Made by a program: the position numbers and the translations under genes. Positions 1-11,595 of a DNA stretch of 64,000 nt are shown piece by piece. The notes under the pieces were generated by a model. That model was not told where the DNA came from, searched no databases, and saw only the letters and a program-made list of their open reading frames with translations. This DNA is from DATBVX01 sp963696675 (GTDB lineage: Bacteria; Pseudomonadota; Gammaproteobacteria; Steroidobacterales; Steroidobacteraceae). Position 1 is the first letter of the stretch, and each line of letters starts with the position of its first letter. The stretch is from positions 1-64,000 of the forward strand of contig CAVOLM010000055.1 in assembly GCA_963696675.1 (NCBI GenBank), in the 5' to 3' direction.

Positions 1-14
1 CCAATCTGGGCGAG

Positions 15-3000
15 CTATTCGAACCGGTAACTCAGTTCCAAAAAGTAGGTGCGGCCCAGCAGCCGGTAGGTCGCCACATCCGTGTTGGCGGGCGCAATGT
101 TGAGGTAGGGCGGGTCTTCGTCAGTCACATTGGTGATCGCCGCTCGCACGCTCACCCCCGAGCCGAATTCGAATCCCGCTTCGATGTCGTGATACAGAAC
201 CGGATCGACCCGCCGGACAAAGGGATCGAAGGCGATATCGAGATCGAAAATTCCCCAGTTACCCACAGCTTCCGAGTAGCTGCCGATGTATTCGACCGCG
301 TAACTCGCCATCCAGGGGCCGAAGTGCCAGTCGAAGTGTCCTGAGGCACGCCAGCGCGGCCGGGCGCCTGCATCGAAGTTGCCCGCGTACGAATACACCT
401 CACCCTCGGGAAACGGCTGCACGTCCCAGCGATCGAGATAGGTGGCAAGCACACTCGAGCTCACGTCTCCAAACCGGGTCGTTGCCGACCAACCGATCGC
501 AAGGTCGACACCGCGGACTTCCCGACCGCCAAAGTTTTCGTAGAAGGTCGACACCTGGGAAACGCGGCCGTCCGGAAACCGGCGTATGTCATCGCAGGCG
601 TTTCTCGTACCGTGCTCCGCGCACTCGAATAACGTTTCGAACAGGAACGTCCGACCGATGGAGTGCCTGAGTTCGACCTGGAAATAGTCGATGCTCGCAG
701 AAAGCCCCTTGGCCCAGACCGGCGTGTAAATCACGCCGGCTCCGAAGCTGTGCCCCGTCTCGGGCTCGAGGTCGGGATTGCCGCCATCCAGCACTGGGAA
801 CGTCTCGTCGCCTTGCACATATGCACCATCCGGCACACCGTTCGCTGCACAATTCGCGCGTTGCCTGGGGGTGGGATCATTTCCGCAGGGGTCGAAATCC
901 CATACGCCCTCGTCAATCGAATGTTCTGCATAGAGCTCAACGATGCTGGGGGCGCGAAAGACCTCGGCGTAATTCGCACGCAGCGTCAGTTCCTCCGCGA
1001 GCTGCCAGCGCAGACCCGCCTGCCAGGAGGTGTTCTCGTCGAATGAGGAGAAGTCTGACCAGCGCAGGCCGATGTTCAGGGCCATGTCTCTGGCCCAGGG
1101 CCGATCGTGCAGGAGAGGCAGCTGCACTTCGGCGAACAGTTCCCGCACGTCGTAGGCTCCACGCCGCTCGAAATCTAGTATCTCAAACGGGTTGAATTCC
1201 GGATCCTGTGCCACGCTTCCGGCTTCGCGCCGGTAGTCGGCGCCCAGCACCCACCGCACATCCCGCCCGATTCGCCCGCCCGGACCACTCAGCACGAACT
1301 CCGCGAGCCGCTGCTCGTTCGTGCCGCGTTTGATCAGAGGCCTCGACATCACGTACGCCAGCTGCTCCTCCGTGATGCTCCCCGCTCCGCCGAAGAGATT
1401 GAGCGGCACGCAGTCCGGAATGATGTGGTCCGCGGGCACGAGCCCGGTTGAGGGATCGGGCAAGCCGCACACGATGCGGCCCGAGTCATCCCGCCCGGAT
1501 GGACCCGTGGCGGGGAGTAAGCGCGACCGCTCGAGCCAGCCTCTCTCGACAGTGGTCCCGTCGGACCGGGCGTCAGCGAGCGCAAGCTCCCATGTCCAGC
1601 GAGCGACGCTGCCTTCGAGCCCGATCAACGCGCGCCACAGATCGACCGCGTGTTCGCTCCTGCGGTTGCCGGCCTCGACCAGGCGGCGCACAACATTCGG
1701 CACGTCAACTCCGAAAGGGTTGTAATAGTTGTCGGCCGGATGACCCCCTGGCCAGGCTGGAGCCCAGAAATCTGTGACATAGACGACTGGTGCGGCCTGC
1801 AGCGCGGATTCCCGATGATGAGCGAATCCTTCGAGGAAGAGATTCGCGCTTTCGCCCAGCGGACGCGAGCCGAGCAGCCATAGTGCTGCGCGCTCGTTCG
1901 GCGTCTGCGAATAGTTGAATGGCGCAGTGTCAAAACCGTCGCGAGCGTTCACGTACGGTCGATAGTCGGCGGCCGTCTGGCCGGTGGCGCCTGGCACACG
2001 TGTGTAGGAACCGGGCTGGAATCCGAAGGCGTTTCCTTCCGGAACCTCGATGATCCCGTCGCGCGGGAAGTAGTTGTAACCAACCGGCTTCACCGTACCG
2101 TTGCCATCGACAATGATCAGCGGAAGCGCGGAGTAGCTGCGCCGATCCATCGTGACGCCGTCCTGGTCGACGTAGTCGAGCCCCAGGCTCCACGTTCCCC
2201 CGAGCAGGTCGAAGCCGATCGCCGCCTGCCCCGTGACGATCTCCCCATCGCCGCGTTCGGTGATCGTCTGCGATCCACTGAGCACGAGGCCATGATGGTT
2301 TGGCCGCGTGACGACGTTGACGACGCCGCCGACGGCATCCGCACCGAAGGCTGCCGAAGCGCCGCTCGCCAGCACCTCGACACGCTCGATGAAGGACATC
2401 GGCAGTGTGTTGAGATCAACCGAGGCGTCGGCACCGAGGCCGCTGCTCGGCAGACGCCGGCCGTTCAGCAACACGACCGTGGGCAGATCATGCAAGAAGA
2501 CGCGGACCGATCCGTCGCCCCCGTCGCCGACGTGGTCGCGCGCGTCCCACGAGCCTGGAACATTGACGTTCGTATTGCGCGGCGACCCGGTGGTCATCGG
2601 CAGCGCTTGTAGGACGTTGCCGATCGAGCTCTGGCCGCCCCGCTCGATGTCGCGGCGGTCGAGCACAGTTACGGGAGCCACCGCATCGGTCGGATCCAGC
2701 CACAAGCGCTCGCCGTTGACGATCACTTCCTCCAGCGGATATGCCGTCGAGGGAGGTCTTGACGGACTCTCAGCCGCGAGCGCGGCCGCGCCAGGACGGA
2801 CCGGCGCAGCCCGACGGCAAGGCGCAGCTCGACCCCGCAAAAATCCTGACAGTCCGGTCATTCAGAAACTCGAAGCGCAGCCCGGTACCCGCCAGCAGGC
2901 GCTGGAGCGCATCAGCAGCCGGCAGACCGCGTGGCGCGCCTTTCGAGACTTGGGTGGCCGCGATCTCGGAGACGTAGATGAGTTGCAGACCGGTCTGGGC

Positions 3001-3135
3001 GGCGAACTCGCTCAGCGCTTGTGCGAGCGGCTGAGCGGCGATGTCACGTGAGAGTTCTTCGGATGCCTCGGCGTGTGAGAACACGAGGAAACCCCAGGTT
3101 GCGCAGATCGCGAGCAGGTTGCGCACCGAAGTCAT
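15..3135 (-). CDS. TonB-dependent outer-membrane receptor with N-terminal STN signalling domain (frameshifted)
   Basis: Outer-membrane active transporter of the FecA type; the substrate cannot be told from sequence. The first ~95 residues are a signal peptide plus an STN domain, which in this family contacts a FecR protein to signal ligand binding. A plug domain follows (EEVIVNG near its start; VLLNGRRL and IERVEVLASGASAAFGADAV inside it), then a long beta-barrel ending in YFLELSYRFE. STN and plug/barrel lie in different frames. The shift is near 2840, at a run of five A in the plus strand, and removing one base gives a single protein of about 1039 residues. It lies 46 bases downstream of the FecR-like gene and should be the last gene of a sigma-FecR-receptor operon. 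Stop is TAG at 15-17. Confidence 0.88.
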
Positions 3136-3180
3136 TACTGTTCTTCCAACGCGGCAGCTTCGCGAGCGGTCGGGGCCGGT

Positions 3181-4269
3181 TCATTCCTTCTGTGACTTCA
3201 CGCTGAAGACCCGAATTCGCGTGTTGGTCCTTTCCACGCGAACTCCATCGAGCGTTTGCAGAAACGCCACGAACGAGTCGATGTCGTCCGCATCGAACAC
3301 GCCACTGATCGGCAGGGCACGGAGGGCTGCGTCATCGATCTCGATGGGGATGGAGCCATAGCGATTGAACTCGTCCGCCACCTCTCCGAGTGGTCGTTGT
3401 TCAAAAGCGATCTTGCGTTGCTGCCAGGCCACGGTCTGCTGCACATCGACGGGAGTAGGTTGAGCCGACACACCGCCTGCGTCAATGTGCACCTGGTATC
3501 CCGCATGGACGCGAAGCGCACCCAGCGGAAATCCGGTCACGGTCGGCGGGGGCGGCTCTCCGGCGAGCACGGCGACGCTTCCCTCGACGACCGTCACAAT
3601 CGTCGCATCGGGTCTACGGTAGATATCAAACCGCGTTCCCAAGGCGAGTACATGAGCATGGCCAGCTGCGACCCGAAAGCGCCGGTGGTCGTCTCGCGCG
3701 ACCCTGAAGATCGCTTGACCTCGCGCAATCTCGACCGCCCGCTCGCTGCGGTTATACCGAACCGTAACTGCTGAATCGGTGTTGAGACGAAGCTCCGAGC
3801 TGTCGGGGAGCTGCACTACCCTCTGTTCGCCGTGCGCTGTCTGGTAGGTCTTCGACAGTCCCAGGAACTCACCGTCACGCAGCCACCACAGTACCGATGC
3901 GGTCAGCAGGAGCACTACGGCAGCAATCGATGTGGCAAATGACCATGTATGCCGTGCCGTTATTCGCTGCGGAGCCGGTTCCCGCACGGGCAACGGTGCC
4001 TCGAACGACACGACGCCGTCCGTGTCATCGGCACGCGCCAATTCAATCAGAGACTCGAGCGGCAGCTGCGGATCTTCCGCGGCTGCGGGCAGATCGTGTG
4101 CGACGAGCGCGACGCCCAGGTATTCCTCGACGTGAATCGGCGAGGCCTTGAGCCAGGCGACGAAGGCCGCGCGCTCGGCGTGCTCGAGCGATCCGGACTG
4201 GTTGGCAATGAACCAGGTCCCCGCCTGCTGGGCGACCGCGCTGCGAACCTGCTCTTCGCTGGGTGTCAT
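3181..4269 (-). CDS. FecR-family anti-sigma/sigma-regulator protein
   Basis: Inner-membrane regulator that passes a signal from the receptor's STN domain to a FecI-type sigma factor. The N-terminal ~75 residues form the cytoplasmic FecR N-domain (AGTWFIANQSG, then FVAWLKASPIHVEEYL). One transmembrane helix follows (SIAAVVLLLTASVLWWL). The periplasmic FecR domain contains YQTAHGEQRVVQLPDSSELRLN, here cited in part, and a C-terminal secretin/STN-like segment (ISGVFDADDIDSFVAFLQTL). The start is placed at 4269 because its ATG overlaps the sigma-factor stop as ATGA, a usual sign of translational coupling; the longer upstream frame has no domain. Length 362 residues, normal for FecR proteins. Confidence 0.9.
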   Translation of the reverse strand: MTPSEEQVRSAVAQQAGTWFIANQSGSLEHAERAAFVAWLKASPIHVEEYLGVALVAHDLPAAAEDPQLPLESLIELARADDTDGVVSFEAPLPVREPAPQRITARHTWSFATSIAAVVLLLTASVLWWLRDGEFLGLSKTYQTAHGEQRVVQLPDSSELRLNTDSAVTVRYNRSERAVEIARGQAIFRVARDDHRRFRVAAGHAHVLALGTRFDIYRRPDATIVTVVEGSVAVLAGEPPPPTVTGFPLGALRVHAGYQVHIDAGGVSAQPTPVDVQQTVAWQQRKIAFEQRPLGEVADEFNRYGSIPIEIDDAALRALPISGVFDADDIDSFVAFLQTLDGVRVERTNTRIRVFSVKSQKE

Positions 4270-4787
4270 GACATCTCCAACCGCGCCATTCGACGCCGGC
4301 AATGTGCGAGCGCCTGCGCCAGGTACTTCTTCACCATGTGCGGCGACACGTTGAGACGCTCGCCGATCTCCTGGTAGGTCAGACCGTGGCGATATTGAAG
4401 AATGACCGCGGCTCGACACTTGGGAGAAAGTTGCGCAAGCACCGTGCGCAAGCGCGCGACACGTTGCGTGACGTCGAGTTGCCCATCGAGTGTCGGTAGC
4501 TCGCCCAGCTGTTGCTGGATGTTCGCCTCATCAAGGTTCACGCCGCGGGCCTGCCAACGATCCAGCACCGCGTGTTCCTTCACGAGATTGCTCGCCACGG
4601 TGTAGAGATAGAGCTCAGGATTGCGAATCGCGTCCGTGTCGCTCACCCGCAGCATGCGCACATAGACCTCCTGCGCGAGGTCCGGTGCATCGGACTTGGT
4701 CCTGATGCGTCGATAGAAGAACGACTGCAGGGCACGGCGGTGCTCCGCAAACAATCTCTCGACGAGCCCCTTTTTCGGTTCAGCCAT
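4266..4787 (-). CDS. ECF sigma factor, FecI type
   Basis: A 173-residue extracytoplasmic-function sigma factor. Region 2 is seen around residues 10-75 (LFAEHRRALQSFFYRRI, then DLAQEVYVRML and NPELYLYTVASNLV). Region 4 is at about 115-170, with the helix-turn-helix LTYQEIGERLNVSPHMVKKYL, quoted in part. FecI-type factors direct transcription of their cognate receptor operon when the FecR partner is activated. It is the first gene of a three-gene minus-strand operon (sigma, FecR, TonB receptor) and overlaps FecR by ATGA. A 10-bp inverted repeat about 65 bases upstream (4852-4896) could be a control site. Confidence 0.9.
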   Translation of the reverse strand: MAEPKKGLVERLFAEHRRALQSFFYRRIRTKSDAPDLAQEVYVRMLRVSDTDAIRNPELYLYTVASNLVKEHAVLDRWQARGVNLDEANIQQQLGELPTLDGQLDVTQRVARLRTVLAQLSPKCRAAVILQYRHGLTYQEIGERLNVSPHMVKKYLAQALAHCRRRMARLEMS

Positions 4788-4851
4788 TCCCGGTACCGCG
4801 GTCCACGAAAACGGCCCAGGTACTAAGCGCTATAGAGTCCCTCGTGAGCCA

Positions 4852-4896
4852 TTCGGGTACCAGAATTTGAGTCGATCGGAAAATCCGGTACCCGAA
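4852..4896. repeat. Perfect 10-bp inverted repeat in a divergent promoter region
   Basis: TTCGGGTACC at 4852-4861 is matched exactly by GGTACCCGAA at 4887-4896, with a 25-base spacer. It lies between the divergent ECF sigma gene (start 4787) and the secreted-protein gene (start 5034). A third GGTACC lies at 4791-4796, beside the sigma start codon. The wide spacing fits a dimeric or looping regulator site better than a terminator. The function is inferred from position only. Confidence 0.4.
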
Positions 4897-5033
4897 CTGA
4901 CTGCAACAGGCTCTTAGTCACTATCGCAAGTCACGTCGCAACGATGTCGGCGCGCAGCGCTAGAGTGTGGCCGAGGGGTCTTTGGCCACTGCCTGCCGCC
5001 TGTCAATTGAACGAGATTCCCAAGGAGGTTCCC

Positions 5034-5710
5034 GTGAACACAATTCCGATGAGATTACCCGAACGACAAGCGCAAGCGTCATCGCGGCTTGCTGATCTGG
5101 CTCCCGCTGGCTTTGCCTCACGCTGGGCCCGGTCGCCGCTCTGGCGCAGACCGACGAGTCCGAGAGCATCGCGGACACGCAGACCTCGGAGCAAGCGAGC
5201 ACCGATGGAGGAGGCACCCGAGTGATCTGGCGGAGGATTGTTGGCATCGTCGTACCGGACAACATTGTAGGCGTCGAGCCTCCCTCTGGCGGCTGCGATA
5301 AGACTTGCGCCGTGGGTGCGCCGGCTCCCTGGATCACGACGGCCGGTCGGGCCGAAGTGAATCTTGATACCGGAAAGCTCACCTTCACGGTGCATGGCCT
5401 CGTGGTGGCGTTCGACTATGGCTGCTGCAACATCGGTACCCCGACTATTGTCACCAAAGTCAAAGGCACGCTGGTTTGCAACGACACGGAGCCGGGATTC
5501 GCCGAACTCGTGGATACCGACGCCGTGCGTCTACGCACAACGGGTGATGCGACGTTTAGCGGCCACGTCGACCTACCGGCGAGCTGTATCGATGAGCCCG
5601 AGGACATGGTGTTCGTCATCAGGATCGCCGACGTCAGCGCATTCGAGGAACTGATTGGCATGTGGAACGCGTTCGGAGCAGTCCGCGTGATTCGCCATCC
5701 CGACCGTTGA
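5034..5710 (+). CDS. Unrecognised cysteine-containing secreted protein (frameshifted)
   Basis: I do not recognise the family. The start is GTG at 5034, chosen because AAGGAGG sits 5 bases upstream. The frame breaks twice within the first ~100 bases. Dropping one base near 5085 and one near 5112 joins MNTIPMRLPERQAQ to a hydrophobic stretch (LLIWLPLAL, then LTLGPVAALA), which is a clean signal peptide with a predicted cut before QTDESES. The repaired protein is about 224 residues. The mature part has six cysteines (GGCDKTC, YGCCN, LVCND, ASCIDE), suggesting disulfides outside the cytoplasm, and is otherwise soluble and acidic. It is followed at 186 bases by another exported protein on the same strand. 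No function can be assigned. Confidence 0.65.
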
Positions 5711-5895
5711 GCGAGGAGCGCAGAGCCAACCGGCACATTCACGAACAGCTAGCGACCGTACCAGCGGACTGGTCACTTTCTTTTGCCGATCGACCATGAC
5801 CAGGAGCGTGATCGATCGCTGGAGGCTGTGGCAGCAGGGTTGGGCCAGAACCGTTGGTACACATGGCGCCTGATTGTAGAGGGGGCACGTACGTT

Positions 5896-8169
<2,274 letters not shown>

Positions 8170-8211
8170 TGCGGGCGGGACGGCGCTGGAGGCCGGCCCG
8201 AAGAGGCGCGT

Positions 8212-8241
8212 ATTAGACCGACGCACCCCCGCGTGAGTCAA
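8212..8241 (-). promoter_or_regulatory. Sigma-70 promoter of tRNA-Phe
   Basis: On the minus strand TTGACT (8241-8236) and TCTAAT (8217-8212) are separated by 18 bases. They match the sigma-70 consensus at 5/6 positions each and would start transcription about 40 bases before the tRNA 5' end. Nothing else nearby on this strand needs a promoter. Confidence 0.6.
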
Positions 8242-8288
8242 GGCGCCGACTTCGGGCATGGGCGCTTGGCCGCAACCTCGCGCCGACG

Positions 8289-9090
8289 TCAGGGCGGCGT
8301 CGGCGCCGTCGTTTGGGCAGGTATTTCCGCCTTCAAGCTCGCTTGCAGCTCAATCATGGGCTGCTGACTGACGCGCAGAAAACCACGCTCGGGACGATCC
8401 AGGTCCGCAATGAGCATGATGACGCCTGAGAATGCGAGTACGAGAGCGGTCGCCGCGACGCTACGACGCGATCCGCTCAAGCCGGCCTGATAGCCGATGC
8501 TCAGCATGCCGACACCGGCAGTCAGAAACAGGAAGACCCAGATGACCGTCGGGATGCGGTTGCGGATGGCCGCCAGGCGCAAGCCATGGGTGTCGATCAT
8601 TTCATTGAGAGAGGCGATGAAGAGGCCGGTCATGACATTCGGATGTTCGGTGCCCGCAGCAGCAGCTTCGCTCCAGATCATTCGCTGCAATTCCTCCAAA
8701 CGCGCCAGTGCCGCCGGGAAGTGTTCGGGGTGCAGCCCGGCGTCCGTCCGGACGTCCGTGTACTCACGCAATAGCGCGCGAAGCTTCGAGGCCGGTGGAT
8801 CAGGTATCAGGGAGGTACGCAGGTACGTGGTACCGATAGTGTTGGCGTCCTGGACCACCATCTGCTTGCGGGCGTCGAATCGCGAGGAGGCCATCCCGAA
8901 CGTAAACGCCAGGATGAAGGCCAGCAGACCGAGCGTGGCAGCCCACCGCCGCACCGACCGGGCCTTCCGGCTCGCCCTGCTGAGGCTGCCTGCGCCTTCC
9001 GAACCAGCGTCCCAGCTCCACGGCCGCGAACGCCAGCAGCAGAGTCAACAAGAAGAGACCCGGTATTGGTATTTGATCCATTGCGCTCAC
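8289..9090 (-). CDS. Bestrophin-like (DUF4239-type) membrane protein (frameshifted)
   Basis: Inner-membrane protein of unknown role. The start is GTG at 9090 with GGAGG upstream. The first frame gives an N-terminal helix (IPGLFLLTLLLAFAAVEL) and a basic loop, then breaks near 8945. Removing one base continues as ATLGLLAFILAFTFGMASSRFDAR and VVQDANTIGTTYLRTSLIP. The latter (D-A-N-x-I-G-T-T-Y-L-R) is the characteristic central motif of DUF4239/bestrophin-like proteins. Two more helices lie near the C-terminus (VIWVFLFLTAGVGML and ATALVLAFSGVIMLI). The repaired length is 266 residues, usual for the family. It is divergent from egtB. Confidence 0.75.
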
Positions 9091-9195
9091 GCTCGCCTCC
9101 CCGGACGGCCGCAGTCTGATCTTGGCAGATTTTGCAAGCGGTACGCCGCAAATTCCTCGTCCGCCGGCAGAACTTTTGCCGCCGAGTGAGTTCTT

Positions 9196-9225
9196 TTGAC
9201 GTCTCCGGCGCGCGTTCTGTAGTCT
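9196..9225 (+). promoter_or_regulatory. Possible sigma-70 promoter of egtB
   Basis: TTGACG at 9196-9201 and TAGTCT at 9220-9225 are 18 bases apart, with the egtB ATG 24 bases downstream. The -35 box is good and the -10 box weak (3/6). Confidence 0.3.
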
Positions 9226-9248
9226 TATGCGCGTCCGCCGGGCAAAAC

Positions 9249-10521
9249 ATGCCGCTAGGCTCCCTCTCCAGACAATCCAGCGCGTCCCAGACTGCGCTGG
9301 CTGAGCGCTTCTGCCAGACCCGGGCGCTCACGACCGCGTTGATCGCGCCGCTGGCGGCAGAAGATTGCGTGGTGCAAAGCATGCCGGATGCGAGCCCGGC
9401 GAAATGGCATCTCGCGCATACCACCTGGTTCTTCGAGCAGTTCGTACTGGGCCCTCATTGCACCGGCTATCGCGAGTTCGATGGCCGGTATAGCTATCTC
9501 TTCAATTCCTACTACGAGACGATCGGCGACCGGCACCGGCGCGCGGATCGCGGACTGCTGACGCGCCCGACGCTCGAGGAGATCCGCACCTATCGTGACT
9601 ACGTCGACGAGGGCGTCTTGAATCTCCTCGTGCACTGCACACGCCCGGACGTCACGGCGCTCATCGATCTCGGCCTGCATCACGAGCAGCAGCACCAGGA
9701 ACTGCTCCTGACCGATCTGAAGCATCTCTTGTCCTGCAATCCCCTGCGCCCCGCCTATCGGGAGCTCGAGGATTCCGAGCCTGCGGACGAGGTTGAACCA
9801 CTCCTCTTTTATCAGTGTCCCGAGGGCATCTACGAGATCGGCCATTCGGGCGCCGGGTTCGCCTTCGACAACGAAACGCCGCGGCATCGGGTCTTTCTTG
9901 CGCCATTCGCCCTCGCTCATCGCCCAATCAGCAATTCCGAATACCGAGAGTTCATTCGTGATGGCGGCTACGCCAAGGCGCAGCTGTGGATGTCCGATGG
10001 CTGGGCCACGGTGCAGGCGCAGGGTTGGAAGCGGCCGATCTACTGGAACGAGGCGCTCGATGGCGAATTCACGCTCGGTGGCGAACGCGAGCTCGAATCT
10101 GCCGCGCCCGTGTGCCATGTGAGCTGGTACGAGGCCGATGCGTTCGCGCGCTGGGCCGGCGCACGACTGCCGACGGAAGCGGAATGGGAAGTCGTGGCCG
10201 CGCGCCAGCCGATCGACGGCAACTTCCTCGATGGTGACCTCCTGCATCCCACCGGCGGGCGGCGCGCGTAGTGATCTCACGCAACTGTTCGGCGATGTGT
10301 GGGAGTGGACCTCATCAGCGTACTCGCCCTACCCCGGCTTTGAACCCGCGACGGGCGCGATCGGCGAATACAACGGCAAGTTCATGGCCAACCAGTTCGT
10401 GCTGCGCGGCGGTTCCTGCGTCACCCCGGCTTCGCACATCCGTGCGACCTACCGCAACTTCTTCTACCCCACGGCGCGCTGGCAATTCGCGGGCATCCGG
10501 CTTGCGAAAGGTTCGGCATGA
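9249..10521 (+). CDS. egtB: Ergothioneine biosynthesis sulfoxide synthase EgtB (frameshifted)
   Basis: Non-haem iron enzyme that joins hercynine to a cysteine or gamma-glutamylcysteine thiol with oxygen, the C-S bond step of ergothioneine synthesis. The N-terminal DinB-like domain carries the iron-ligand histidines in WHLAHTTWFFE (about residue 50) and in HHEQQHQEL (about 140). The C-terminal half is an FGE/sulfatase-modifying domain (PISNSEYREFIRDGGY, RLPTEAEWE, then QLFGDVWEWTSSAY and FVLRGGSC). The frame breaks near 10260, between the two halves of the FGE domain. Removing one base gives 423 residues, standard for EgtB. Start ATG 9249. egtD follows with a 4-base overlap (10518-10521). Confidence 0.93.
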
Positions 10522-11494
10522 ATCCGAACCGCGCCGCAGTCTCGTTCACCCGAGCAGCGGCGCCGGCCGGTGACCTGCTGCTGGCGGAGATCCTGGCGGG
10601 ACTTTCCTCGCGCCCGAAATACCTCTATCCGAAATTCTTCTACGACGAGCGCGGCTCGCTTCTCTTCGACCGGATCTGCGAACTGCCCGAGTACTACCTG
10701 ACGCGCACCGAGACTGCGATCCTCGCCGAGCGCGCGCCGCCATTCATTCGCGCATTGGGTCCCGGCCTGCGCCTGATCGAGCCGGGCAGCGGCTCGAGCG
10801 CCAAGACGCGCATCCTGCTGGATGCCATGCAGCCTCCGGCGAGCTACGTCTGCGTCGACATTTCGCGCTCCCACCTGATGACGGCGGCACGGGCGCTCGC
10901 CGAACGCTACGCCGGCATCGAGACTCTCCCGGTGTGCGCAGACTTCACTCAGCCGTTCGAGATTCCGGCCGGAACGACCGCCGCACAATCGACGTCTGGT
11001 ATTCTTCCCGGGCTCGACTATCGGCAATTTCGATCGCTCCGAGGCGATCGCGCTGCTCGCGATGATGCGCGAGCTGGCAGGCGCAAACGGACGTGTTCTC
11101 GTGGGCGCGGATCTGCGCAAGTCGCCACGCATTCTGGAAGCTGCGTACAACGATGCGGCCGGCGTCACGGCTGAATTCAATCTCAACCTGCTCGCGCGCC
11201 TCAACCACGAATTCGGCGCGGACTTCGACTTAGGTGCGTTCATGCATCGCGCGCCCTGGGTGGAGAGAGGAGAGTCGCATCGAAATGCATCTCGTCAGCA
11301 CCTGCCGCCAGACGGTTCACATCGGCGGTGCCGAGATCGAGTTCGAGAGCGGCGAGTCGATCTGGACCGAGAGCTGCCACAAGTACGATCGCGCCCAGTT
11401 CGCCGCACTGGCACGTGAAGCGGGGCTGGGCGTCGAGGAAGTCTGGACAGATAAAGAGGAGTGCTTCAGCGCTCAACTGCTGCAACCCATTTGA
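10518..11494 (+). CDS. egtD: L-histidine N-alpha-methyltransferase EgtD (frameshifted)
   Basis: SAM-dependent trimethylation of histidine to hercynine, the first step of ergothioneine synthesis. Seen are KYLYPKFFYDERGSLLFDRI near residue 35, partly quoted; PEYYLTRTE; the SAM-binding LIEPGSGSSAKTR; and, after the first break, FFPGSTIGNFDRSEA, an EgtD hallmark. The C-terminal part (ESCHKYDRAQFAALAREAG) sits in a third frame. Breaks lie near 10980 and 11265. Removing one base at each gives 324 residues, the family length. The gene overlaps egtB, so both are one transcription unit. Confidence 0.92.
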
Positions 11495-11511
11495 AGACTC
11501 TCACCCTGGCC

Positions 11512-11533
11512 CTCTCCCCGATGGCGGGGAGAG
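11512..11533. repeat. Perfect 9-bp hairpin between egtD and the EF-G-like gene
   Basis: CTCTCCCCG at 11512-11520 and CGGGGAGAG at 11525-11533 pair exactly around an ATGG loop. No T-run follows, so it may be a REP-like palindrome or a weak/Rho-assisted terminator. A related GGGGAGAG-type stem occurs in the terminator at 55190-55225. Confidence 0.55.
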
Positions 11534-11595
11534 ACCAAAGAAGAAAGGCGCGGCGGTGGGAAGAAAGCGAAACCACTTGAAGCGGGGAACCTGTC

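Noticed and set aside
9255..10280. Long open frame (341 codons) on the minus strand
   Set aside because: It is antisense to egtB, has arginine-rich low-complexity composition and no domain; GC-rich codons make long shadow frames.
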